A stretch of DNA of 64,000 nucleotides from Petrosia ficiformis (Eukaryota; Porifera; Demospongiae; Haplosclerida; Petrosiidae): contig OX345636.1 in NCBI GenBank assembly GCA_947044365.1, positions 28,872,466 to 28,936,465 on the forward strand, given 5' to 3'. Positions 46,382-56,187 of the stretch are shown piece after piece; positions within the stretch are counted from its first letter, which is position 1, and every line of letters begins with the position of its first letter. Below the pieces are notes generated by a model that did no database searches, was not told the DNA's origin, and saw only the letters and a program-made list of their open reading frames with translations. The translations under genes were made by a program, and so were the position numbers.

Positions 46382-47440
46382 GAGTTGGAGAGGTTTTATT
46401 CTAGCATTTACAAAGTTTGTAATCATTTTTTAAACTGCTACATAGTTGAAATATTGTAGTTCACTTCCAGATTAGCGAATATTCTTCAGCAATCAAGGCC
46501 AGATGAACAGATAGAAACAGTGAGTAATATTTTATTAAATTCTGTTGTTATTATTGATGTTAACTGAAGCATGTATGCCATCTGACTGTTGATGATTATG
46601 ATGTAGATTTACTTACCTATGTTCAGTGTGTGACCAATATGATCATTTATAAGCTTAAGCTATACTTTTTTGTTTAATGGACCAATGTGTAAAATAAATA
46701 AATAAATATATATATATATATAAATAATAGTGGTAATTATTAATAATGAAACAATCAAACATAAGTATGTAAACAAATTAATTATTTTCTAGGCTTTCCT
46801 TTACAGTATAAAATTACTGGGGCCTACATCAGTGCTGATATTTCTGATCATCACCTAGACCTTCTTCATTATAATTCAAAAAACTCCCGCCAGCAGTAAA
46901 ATACTAAAAGTCGAGGAGGTAAAAGTTTCCTGTTGAGTGTCAAGTTTTACCAGTTTCACTGTCAAAATATTAATATTTCTTGTCATTTACTTTTGTTTGT
47001 TTCTCAGTAATTGTACTTCTCACCTAAAGTTTTATTAAAATTCATATTGTTAGGACTTAACTCAGATTTACCAAAATAAGAATAACAACCAAATTGATAT
47101 TGATATACAGACAGACAGACAGACTGAAAAAAACGAAAATTGTACAAAGTATTTATACAGCAAACTAAAGTCTAGAACGTTCTAGAACACAACATGTGGT
47201 AAGGAATGATCCAGAAGAAATAATTGTAAGTGTTATATGAAATACAAGAGTATAGAACACTCAATTAACACCAAACACATATATATATATTATATTATAC
47301 ATAATTATACATAATTATACACACAATCATACATAGAACATTGTAATTATTATACATTAGTTTTGTATTCATTGTAACAAAAAGTTGTTTTAACAACTAC
47401 ATATTATACACGTTATCATATGATACGCCATTGTGATACT
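46382..47440. repeat. Dispersed repeat partner and simple repeats
   Basis: 46,430-46,890 is the plus-strand partner of 28,260-28,760. It holds a 51-bp exon-like stretch with AG..GT-like borders (reading RLANILQQSRPDEQIET), and (AT)n at about 46,700-46,725. The rest (46,900-47,440) is AT-rich without a recognised gene, apart from (CAGA)n near 47,107. Confidence 0.55.
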
Positions 47441-47477
47441 GAATTTTCACCACAACAATACTAATACCGGCAACTCC

Positions 47478-48025
47478 AATATCTTGTGTTTCTTGTCCAT
47501 ACTGTAACAAAACCTTCGCCTACACAAAGTCTAGCCTCACACCTCCAAGATCAACATCAAATCGATGTCAATAACCAGGTTTGTAGCTTTGATAATTTAA
47601 AACAATTTAATAAATGGAAAATGCAAGAAGAGCAGAAATGTAAATCACATTATGTACAGCACACAGCATCAACATTTTATGGGGTTAAAAAACACTGGCA
47701 TTTGTACTGTAATAGGTCTGGAATAACTAGACTACGAGGAGAACGCAAACGACAATAAAAATTCAGGGGTCTTGCAAATTTGGTAAAGCATGCATTGCTA
47801 ACATGAAAATTATGCAAGACACAACAACAGGGAAGGTAATAGTGGAAAAGCAAAAACAAAAATGACCAAAACAAATGTAAAAGTATGTGGCATTTGTTGG
47901 AAAGAAGATGACAAAAGTGATAGTGACAAAATAATGTGGGCTGAATGTGAGAGCTGTGGCTTGTGGATTCACAACTCGTGCTGTAGTAAGTGCAACTGCA
48001 GATTGTGTAATGTTTATGTGTAAAA
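47478..48025 (+). pseudogene. C2H2 finger, CARF-like zinc module and PHD finger remnant
   Basis: SCPYCNKTFAYTKSSL followed, after a frame change, by HLQDQH gives a C2H2 finger. An exon at 47578-47757 reads SFDNLKQFNKWKMQEEQKCK, SHYVQHTAS and LYCNRSG. A frame change leads to KIQGSCKFGKACIANMKI. This C..H…CNRSG…QGS.K…C order is that of a zinc module found in CARF-like and related transposase-derived proteins. It ends with VCGICWKEDD, WAECESCGLWIHNSCCSK and CNCRLC, a PHD-type finger. The long region normally expected between the zinc module and the C-terminus is missing, so this is an internally deleted copy. The family label is by pattern. Confidence 0.5.
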
Positions 48026-48222
48026 ATTACCAATAACTAAACAATTCATTTATACAATATATATATAATTATATATATAATAATTTTTATAATCATACCG
48101 GTACGCTGATCTTTAGTAGGTGTGGTCCACAATTATTAACCACACCCATCAAATATCCGGAAATAAGCTAAAATATTTGAATGATAACATACTGTACCTA
48201 ATGGCTAGTCAGTGGCTGATGC

Positions 48223-48678
48223 ACAGTCATTTAAACTTCTCAATTGTGGTCACATACTTGTGCAATAAGCACAATAAATTTATTATTGTCTAATTATATA
48301 ATTTATATAAATGCTTTAGGATTGAGGTGCAAATTGAAAGTAATGATGTGTGACTCACCTCAAGCTGACCCATGCCTTAAGTTACCTGTGTTTCTTTCTG
48401 ATATTGTTTAAAATTAATAAAGTATGTTGCTATGCATTGCTGAGGACTCGTCTGTTAGCGTCCTCATTACATTTCTTTGTTTCTACTCGGTATATCCAGC
48501 AGTGGCTGACGCATGGTCATTTAAAACTTCAATTTGTGGTCACATACTTGTGCAATAAGCACAATAAATTTATTATATAATTTATATAAATGCTTTAGGA
48601 TTGAGGTGCAAATTGAAAGTAATGATGTGTGACTCACCTCAAGCTGACCCATGCCTTAAGTTACCTGTGTTTCTTTTC
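48223..48678. repeat. Tandem duplication of a ~295-bp unit
   Basis: GTGGTCACATACTTGTGCAA and the following ~150 bases occur at about 48,246 and again at about 48,535, nearly unchanged, through CACCTCAAGCTGACCC and beyond. The segment between them carries TGTTGCTATGCATTGCTGAG, a stretch resembling (reverse complement) the flank at 26,890-26,935. Confidence 0.75.
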
Positions 48679-50585
48679 TCCTTAATCTGTCTTCATCCAT
48701 CGATCATACACGTGGCCTTCAAACTGTACATACGCAAATTTTCCAGCTAACTGATAACTGTAGGGAGGCTCACCCCAACTAAATAGAGCAGCAAGTACAA
48801 ATATTTAACAGGGTATCATACAGGTAGGATACATATTGGAAGAAACAATCAAGCTGACTGCTTTATAAGGATTTAAGGATTTGGTGGTTTGTTCCCCCAG
48901 GATACTTATAAAAATTACAATATAGTATCAGAGTACAGTAGTACTGTTGAAGGGATGGCACAAAAAATATGGCTGCCCATACATTTCAATGAGGTAAAAT
49001 CTCAGCTACATGTAATATCATAAAGACAAGGTAAGTCTTAATATATTCCTTTTGTCTTTTTGAATACTAAATCTTTCTAAATTTACAGAGAGCATAATTA
49101 AGTTTGTTTAACTGTCACAATCATTCAATATTTCATGATCAAAGAAAGAAAAGAAAGAAAAGAAAGAAAACAATAAACAGACACAAAGAATCAATATTTC
49201 ATTATGGTGAATGAGCTTGTTCAACCTATGTGTATCAAGAGAAATAAAAGGTAAATCAATTTCCACACTTAATGAGTGATGTCCAAGATTGCCATCAAAG
49301 ACTAAGATCACTTTGATACTGATTGAACCCTAACCACAAGGGAATCCTAATTCTACCCTAAATGAACCACATAATGACATTCATGAGATTTTGATTACAA
49401 TGTTTGACATAAATACTCTTGATAGTCTATTTCACTACTCCTCACTACTGAGTGTGTGTACAAGTAAACCTTTATACACTAATGTTTATGTGGTTTGTAT
49501 TGTAGAAGCCTCGCACATTTTATTGGCAACAACAGAATTGCTGTGCTTGGCAAATAAGTAAAGTGAAAGGGAAGGAGAATCATTATGACAAATGTGCCAG
49601 CCTTAGCATGTCAATAAGTGGAAAATGCTATTAATTTCTAAGCAAAGAGAGCTCAACATGAAAGAAAGGTTTTCTGTAACTGTAACAGATGAGGAACTAG
49701 CTGACTCCTCAAAGGCTTTTATGCTCGGTAACAGTAACGGGAAAATTTCTGTGGTTACTATTCAGCCATTTTGCACTGGAACTAGGTGAACAATTGATTG
49801 TCCAGTCGTAACAGAGCCCAACCTCTGCTTTAATTAAAAACAATCTTGGCAAAGCAATCAAAAAGCAGAGATGATTGACAATGCATCACTATACCATTAG
49901 TAATCTGATAGTTTTAAATTAGTGTCAAACAATAATAGGTGTTTTGGCTCAGAGTATCAGTTTTTAGAGAGTATACTAAGGAATTTTTTTTTTTACTCAA
50001 TGAGGCTGTTGCAACAAAATACTATAATAAAATGGGAAATATTTGAACCATTATATGAAGGTACATTTTACTATATACCCATGAACACAAAGTAAGCAAA
50101 CAAATGAAACTTTGTTGAAGATGCCATTTTAAAAAATTGGTATTTCAATAACACTATGATTATTCAAATATTTGAATCACAAAAAATGCTATCCACTGAG
50201 ACTTTAGTTTGTGTGGTCAAAGTACAGTATAAAGGTTTGTAAACTTATGTGGGAATATTGCATGTACAACAAAACATAGAAGTACTTACTGCACATCTTC
50301 TTTATGAAATGTTCTATTAAACAGTACATAAAAGTTGTATACATATTAATCTATTGTCTGCAAAGGTTAGGGGTTGTAATAAGTTATACGTGTTTCAAGT
50401 GGATGTGTCAGTTCTGTCGCATTTATGTGACGATGGAGGTTAATCGGTTAACCAAGGTTAATTAATATTGAAGTTATCGTGATGTCTTCCACTTGAATGT
50501 TGAAAGACTAAAAGCCTCTTCCAAAGTTGAAACAATGACGTCCTTTTGAAATGAAGGGGTCTTCTGTTGTCCAGTATTGTTCATT
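48679..50585. other. Non-coding with dispersed repeat copies
   Basis: 48,910-49,150 matches 51,195-51,540 (AGTA.GGTAGTACT…AAGGGATGGCA…ACATTTCAAT, then GTTTG.TGAACTATCACAAT). 49,280-49,400 matches the flank at 4,155-4,230 (GATTGCCATCAAAGACT and CACATAATGA.ATTCATGAGA). 49,400-50,585 holds nothing I recognise. Confidence 0.5.
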
Positions 50586-50589
50586 CGTT

Positions 50590-51059
50590 TGGGGTAGTTG
50601 TTGAATGGATGCTACAGCTCTTTTGAACTCTTGGGACTTCATGAGCTTTGTGCGAGCTCTAATGCTTTATCATTCGTTGGATATTCTGATCCTTCAGACC
50701 ACAGACTAACCTATCTCGCAATGCATCTTTCAGGTAATCTCCAAACTCTACAATTGACTCGTCAGTTGCTTGGTTTCGACAATGAAAGTAAAAACGCTCC
50801 ATGATAACATGGTTTGGGTTCGTAATGTTTTTTTTAGAACTTCCACGATTTCGTCGAACGATTTGTCTTTCAGGAGAGAAGGGGATATCAGGTTACGGAG
50901 TAAGGAGTATGTCTGGGCTCCTATAACACTTAGTAATACTGGCACATGTTTTCTGTTTGGAATGTTGTTTGCTACGATAAACAATTACACTCGTTCGATA
51001 TACGAGGTAAATGACTCATTATCAGGATTAAACTCCTTAATAGTGCCAACAGAAACCAT
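50590..51059 (-). pseudogene. Ty3/Gypsy gag fragment
   Basis: Minus strand. GGCGACGAAG then ATG at 51059 is the usual Gypsy gag start context. It reads MVSVGTIKEFNPDNESFTSY, IERV-stop-LFIVANNIPN, VPVLLSVIGAQTYSLLRNL and KSFDEIVEVLKKTL. After a frame change it continues NPNHVIMERFYFHCRNQATD, GDYLKDALRDRLVCGLKDQN and IQRMIKH-stop. This is the capsid part of gag; nucleocapsid and pol are missing. It is unrelated in position to the pol fragment at 12-14 kb. Confidence 0.8.
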
Positions 51060-51439
51060 CTTCGTCGCCAGTTGTGGTATTTTTATATAGATTAAAGAAG
51101 ACTGTCAACAGGGAGTACAGAACAAAACATCAACAGGAGGAGAACATTTAATCTACTGCACATGTGCAGTAGTTATACATATTAATTATAAGTAATTATA
51201 ATGATTATCAGAGAGTACGGTAGTACTCTCTATGTAGGGATGGCATGGAAAAAAAATGGCCACCTATACATTTCAATTGCAAGTGATGAGCTGAAATCTC
51301 TGCTAAAATTATAGAACAAGTCTTAATACGCACATATTTTTTGATATCTAGTGTTCTTATGACTAACAACATCTTCTAGACAGCTGGAGATCATTTTAAA
51401 GGTAGAGAACCAGCAGGTAGCAAAACTGGCAAAATGTTC

Positions 51440-51488
51440 ATATTATTATTATTATTATTATTATTATACTTATTATTATTATTATTTT
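51440..51488. repeat. (TAT)n microsatellite
   Basis: About 15 near-perfect ATT/TTA repeats with one interruption. Confidence 0.85.
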
Positions 51489-51939
51489 CCAGACAAATCA
51501 TTTTTTTGTTTGTTGAACTATCACAATGATTCTATCACTATTCCAATCGCATTCGTTGTAAAATTCTGATGTACAAGTATCGAGATGATATCTTCAGATG
51601 CTATGAAAGAAGACAGTCTCAACAACTGCGAAGATTTGATCTCAAATTGGACGCCATTTTTATAAGTGTATTCATTAATTTACCCATGTGGAATTAATTG
51701 TTCATGCGCATTTGTGTCTTTGTCCTCATGTGAAGCAATCGTTTTATGTCTAAGATTCTCTTCTTCAACTGTCACGAGTGTTCTACAGTTCTTCTGTTTA
51801 AAAAGTTGAAGTGCTGGTTGAAGATCTCCTCACTAATAATTATTGAGATAAGTTATAGTAATTACATTGATACATACACCACTCCTATTTAGTAGTAATT
51901 TTATCTTGCTGTTTACTTAATTAATTATACCCTCTTTGT

Positions 51940-52660
51940 CTTGCATACATACACTATACATTACTGTTAACTGTACAGATAACATTTATACACACACTTG
52001 TCACAATCTGTTAGTCAACCTTTGTATCTTTCAAATTTCTTTTGTGCCTATAAATATGATTTCACTGCAGCAGTGGAGAATGACTATTGGATGTTTTTGT
52101 CCATCTAATGTTAAAACGTTTTGTAGAAATAGCTTTGCAAATAGTAAATGTTGTTTCCATGGCAAAATGCCATTTATTATGGTTAGCATTATTTTAAGTC
52201 TCCTCTTAGTTATGGCTGGAGATGTTGAGCGTAACCCAGGCCCATCTAGAAAATGTCCACATTGCCAATTGGAGATTCCAATACGCCAAAAAAATGCAAA
52301 CATTGTGGTATGCTAGTAAAATCAGCTAAAAGTAATCAAAAAAAGTTAAGCCACAATACACAATATTATCAGGAAAATGTTGTTAGCATTTTAGCCAAAA
52401 AAATAGAAAACTATAAGAGTAATCCTGAGAAACAACAAGCTTTATCTAAATCAATCTATAGAGCTAATCCAGACAAATTTAAGGCTATCTCTAAAAAAAC
52501 ATATAAAGCTAATCCAGACAAATTCAAGGCTCTCTCTCAACAAACATATAGAGCTAATCCAGACAAATTCAAGGCTCTCTCTCAACAAACATATAGAGCT
52601 AATCCAGACAAATTCAAGGCTCTCTTTAAACAAAACTATCATTTATCATTAATTATGTAA
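51940..52660 (+). pseudogene. Transposon N-terminus: leader, 2A motif, zinc ribbon, 15-aa repeats
   Basis: ATG 52056 opens MISLQQWRMTIGCFCPSNVK. A hydrophobic segment (MPFIMVSIILSLLLVMAG) follows, then GDVERNPGP (about 52211-52237), which fits the 2A ribosome-skipping consensus D-V/I-E-x-N-P-G-P. Next is RKCPHCQLEIPIRQK. After a one-base slip in an A7 run near 52290 comes KKCKHCGMLVKSAKSNQKK, completing a CxxC…CxxC ribbon. Then come five copies of a 15-residue unit of the type YRANPDKFKALSQQT, ending at TAA/TAG near 52660. Such NP-x-K repeats front the Rep/helicase protein of some animal Helitrons. Rep and helicase are missing here. The 5' flank matches the palindrome at 1-477. Confidence 0.75.
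52416..52640 (+). repeat. 45-bp coding tandem repeat
   Basis: GCTAATCCAGACAAATTCAA recurs every 45 bp, with near-identical last copies. It encodes the 15-residue repeat described above, so it is a protein repeat and not a CRISPR-like array. Confidence 0.85.
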
Positions 52661-53440
52661 TTATTGTAACACTTCATAATTATAACTACAAACTTATATT
52701 TATCAATATTAATTTATGTTAAGTTTTGACTAAAATTATAAAAGAATAAGTTATAAAATGAAAAGTATGTAGGGATATCAAAACAGAAAAAGCACTCTGA
52801 TTAGTGAAATTTTGGGACACGAGTGAAGGAGTGGCAGATGGTGTAAACTCTCACACTATCTAGTGACAAGGACACATTAGGAATAATTTATTATAATACA
52901 GATGTATGTTAATTATTATCAGGAATTTCTAAATATTAATTAACATAATGTAAAAAAAAAAGTGATATAATTATATATAGCTTCAGAATGATATATGATA
53001 CATCCCAATCACACAAAAGACAAAGCTACAGCAGAGGATTAAATCGTTGTAGTCACAAATCCTTCATTTTTGGAAAAAGGTAATTATTTAATCATGAGAG
53101 TGACTAGTGAAGTACAGCAATGTCTCCAAATCTCTCTGAAGATATAAGTGAATAGGTAAGGTGTTAATGAAGTTTTTTATGTAGTAAAACAGTGATCACC
53201 CAAGTAAGCCATAACTGTCTATTTTCACTCGTGTCTCAAAATTAATAATTATCTCATAACCCTGATTTTCCCAAATTCACTTATAATAAATGTACTGTAC
53301 ATGTAATTTTTTTTTTTCTTCAAAACAATACAGCTATAATAATAATATAATAATAATAATAATTTACATAATTATACTATAAGAAAAAATGTCATGCATC
53401 TATAAAAAAAAAAGTCTTTTATGTCTTTAATAATAGTTGT
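52661..53440. other. AT-rich, no gene
   Basis: Contains GTATGTAGGGATATCAAAAC near 52,765. This short block recurs at about 54,990 and as part of the foldback at 55,268. (AAT)n at 53,335-53,365. No coding exon seen. Confidence 0.4.
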
Positions 53441-53445
53441 TAATA

Positions 53446-54610
53446 ATTATAACTTTCTTTTCATCTCTTCCTTTTCGTCCTCTTCCCTTCTGTTCTTTGC
53501 CTCTTCCTCCTCCTCATCCTCCTCCTCTCCCCGTCCTCCTCTTTTTCCTCCACGTCCTCCTCGCCCTCCCCTATCTCCCCTTCCTCGTCCTCTTCCTCTT
53601 CCTCGTCCTCTTCTCCCTCTTTTCTCATTTTCTGCAGCTGGTGGTGGCGATGGTGATGGTGATCTGGATGGTGATGTTGCTGGAGGTGGTGGTGGAGATG
53701 GTGGTGGTGGTGGTGGTGGTGGTGGTGGTGGTTGTGGTGGTGGAGGAGACTGTGTTATAGTATCCATACTTTGAAGGTGAAGAAAAAAAAAGTTGCACTT
53801 ATCATATGACATTCAAAACAGAATTGCCGGTTTGAAGCAAATAAAAACAGTTACTACTATAAATTATATAAAACATTTTGCTTACGGTTCTATCAAATTG
53901 TATATTTTTCTCAGTGGGACTCTACAGAAGAATGAATGTAGTGATATATACAGAGTAAATCCTAACACATTACTCACTTAATATTATCCATAGTAAACCT
54001 GTAGCAATAATAATGGTAGTCTACTGCTTTTATACCATTACAAATATTAATTAAGTAATGATAGTTGAATATTATAGTTATCTTAATTATTCATAATTAT
54101 GACAATAGTTGAATATATCTTAATTACGATAATACATTAGAATTTTAATGATATTCTGGAAATACTTCTGAGTTGAAAGGTGAATTAAAGTTTCATTTCT
54201 TATTCATGTTAACCTACAAATTCATACCTCTTGATTTTTTATACTAATATTGTACTGACTTAAATTTTCAGTTTATTAATGAATTTTGTTGTAAAAGTTA
54301 TATTAAAATTAAATATTTATATATAGCTAATTATAATTAAAAATTTTTAATAGTTTAACTTCTTTTGCTCCTTTTCTGTTTCTATAATTCAAAAGAAACA
54401 ATACTCACATAAATCATTATGATTGTCAATAATAAAGCACTTGCTTGGGATATCCAATTTCTCTAATTCCTCTCTGGATAGCCCAGAGAGGAATTTATCA
54501 AACTCATCAGTTAAACTATAATAAAAAAAAAACTTTTCAACATTGGCACAATAAAATTTCTTATAGCACTTACTGGGTCTTTATCCATTTCAAAATTTCT
54601 GCAAAAAAAG
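53446..54610 (-). CDS. Proline-rich, RG/RGG-rich acidic-tail protein, spliced
   Basis: Minus strand. The last exon (53,785-53,446) reads MDTITQSPPPPQ, a run of about 20 prolines, PSRSPSPSPPP, an arginine-glycine tract of RG and RGG units, and a Glu/Lys-rich tail (EEEDEEEEE … MKRKL), then stop. An upstream exon at about 54,515-54,420 reads LTDEFDKFLSGLSREELEKL and DIPSKCFIIDNHNDL, with GT..AG borders. A first piece (MDKDP) lies near 54,590-54,575. Small exons near 53,985 and 53,930 join the last one in phase. RG/RGG tracts usually bind RNA and undergo phase separation; function here is unknown. The plus-strand ORFs over the same stretch are shadows of its low complexity. Confidence 0.45.
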
Positions 54611-54660
54611 CTTACAAATTCCTATTTATACTCAGTGCAGATGTGACGTAACTTGACGTG

Positions 54661-55226
54661 ACACATTCCTAAACTACACCTGCATTTTAAAAGGGTGGAG
54701 CTATTTCATTTAGAAAAGGTGGGGCTGACTAGTGACAGATTTAAATGTCAGTCTACATAATAATGTATAAATAAATAATACAACTACATAATATTATTAC
54801 AAAGTAAAATAAGAATAATAATAACAATAACAAAAGGTAGTAAATAAGCATGCTATTTATAATATAACAAAAAAGTAGTTAGTTATTACTGTAATTACTA
54901 GTTTTAGCTTTTCGGGAGCTCTTCATATTCTTTTACTAAAATAAAGAAAAAATAAAGAACAATAAAAAACATTTTTAACATCGGAATAGTATGTAGGGAT
55001 AACAAAACAACACAGGAACAAGATTGGGATGGTAACTCAGCAATACATTTCAAAATCATTCATTCTCTATATCTAACATTTATTAGTACTTTATGCTTAT
55101 GTACAAGTCATTTTCACTGAATTTCGATCACTATATAAAATTGTTAATATTGACTACCAATATTTATTTTAAGTTTGAAAAAATTTCAATACTATAACTA
55201 ACTTACATTCACAAAAAATAATGAAA
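54661..55226. other. AT-rich, no gene
   Basis: Two stretches (about 54,940-55,010 and 55,200-55,275) repeat AAAAACATTTT(C/T)AA…TGTAGGGAT(G/A)(T/A)CAAAAC, so the foldback family has at least one partial neighbour here. Confidence 0.45.
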
Positions 55227-55518
55227 ACAAGAATAATAAAAAACATTTTCAATAAAAATGATAGAAGATGTAGGGATGTCAAAACCCAAAAAGGATGCGA
55301 ACAAGGTTAGGTGGGACCCAAATTTAAACAAACCACTTCCATATAAGCCTACATAAGTACTTAAAAAGCAAAATATAAATAGTTGTACTTATGTACGCTT
55401 ATATGGAAGTGGTTTGTTTAAATTTGGGTCCCACCTAACCTTGTTCGCATCCTTTTTAGGTTTTGACATCCCTACATCTTCTATCATTTTTATTGAAAAT
55501 GTTTTTTATTATTCTTGT
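55227..55518. repeat. Near-perfect foldback, 134-bp arms
   Basis: 55,227-55,360 is the reverse complement of 55,385-55,518 with about two mismatches, around a 24-bp spacer. Arms include GATGTAGGGATGTCAAAACC and GGTTAGGTGGGACCC. The ORF at 55414 is an accident of the arm. Such long hairpins are either a foldback transposon or a recent inverted duplication. Confidence 0.9.
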
Positions 55519-56187
55519 ACTACATGTATAACCTTATTTATTAATTTAATTTTGCATATATTTAACTTGATTCCCATAATAGTATTCGTAGGCAAATGTG
55601 GAATTGGGATATCTGCCAAAAATCTTCATAACCAAAATGAAATTTCAGCAATAATTAAATATCTGTCCTAATTAATTTAGAATGGTTATGTCAATGCCAA
55701 ATTCAAAATCCTCAGAAGACTGCTTTTGATGATGATATGTGACAGCCAGTTTTGCAAAATTCTCTTTACTAACATGTACGACTTTCACTGTTTTTTTTAA
55801 CAGAATGATAATTATTTTTTTACAGTTCAAGAATCAATATTTTATTACAATTATCACTTATAAATACAAGTTCAAGAAGAATCAATATTTATTAACCTGA
55901 GCGCGTAGGCGGAGGGTTATAGTAATCGGTTTGTGTGTGTGTGTGTTCCCACTAATCTTTGCAACGGCTTACTTTTGAAGATTCTTGGTCACTGCGAAGG
56001 AAAGAGCACACTAGGTCTACTGCAAGATTCAAGCGATTTGCAAGAAAACTCTTTGATGGAAAAGATACAGTCGTGCGAAGTCGAAAAATAGTCATCTGTC
56101 CCCATTGTTACTCAGTCACACCTATGTAACGTTGTTAAATTAAATTGGTTAATCCGAACGTAGGCGGAGGTTATACCGTAATCGAGC
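55519..56187. other. Repeat-rich flank of the Helitron, with blocks B and C
   Basis: 55,892-55,946 is copy B of the GCGTAGGCGGAGGGTTATAG block, followed by (GT)n. 56,149-56,186 is copy C (ACGTAGGCGGAGGTTATACC). Between them, 55,960-56,130 is GC-richer, unique-looking sequence. Copy C lies directly before the Helitron leader and could be near its 5' end. Confidence 0.55.

Noticed and set aside
52416..52640. Regular 45-bp repeats resembling an array
   Set aside because: No variable spacers; the repeat is in frame and encodes a 15-residue protein repeat. Not a CRISPR.
53421..53774. Plus-strand Pro/Gly/Ser-rich ORFs
   Set aside because: Low-complexity shadows of the minus-strand proline and RG-rich exon.
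55414..55671. 85-aa ORF with hydrophobic segment
   Set aside because: Half of it is a foldback arm; the other arm gives unrelated reading.
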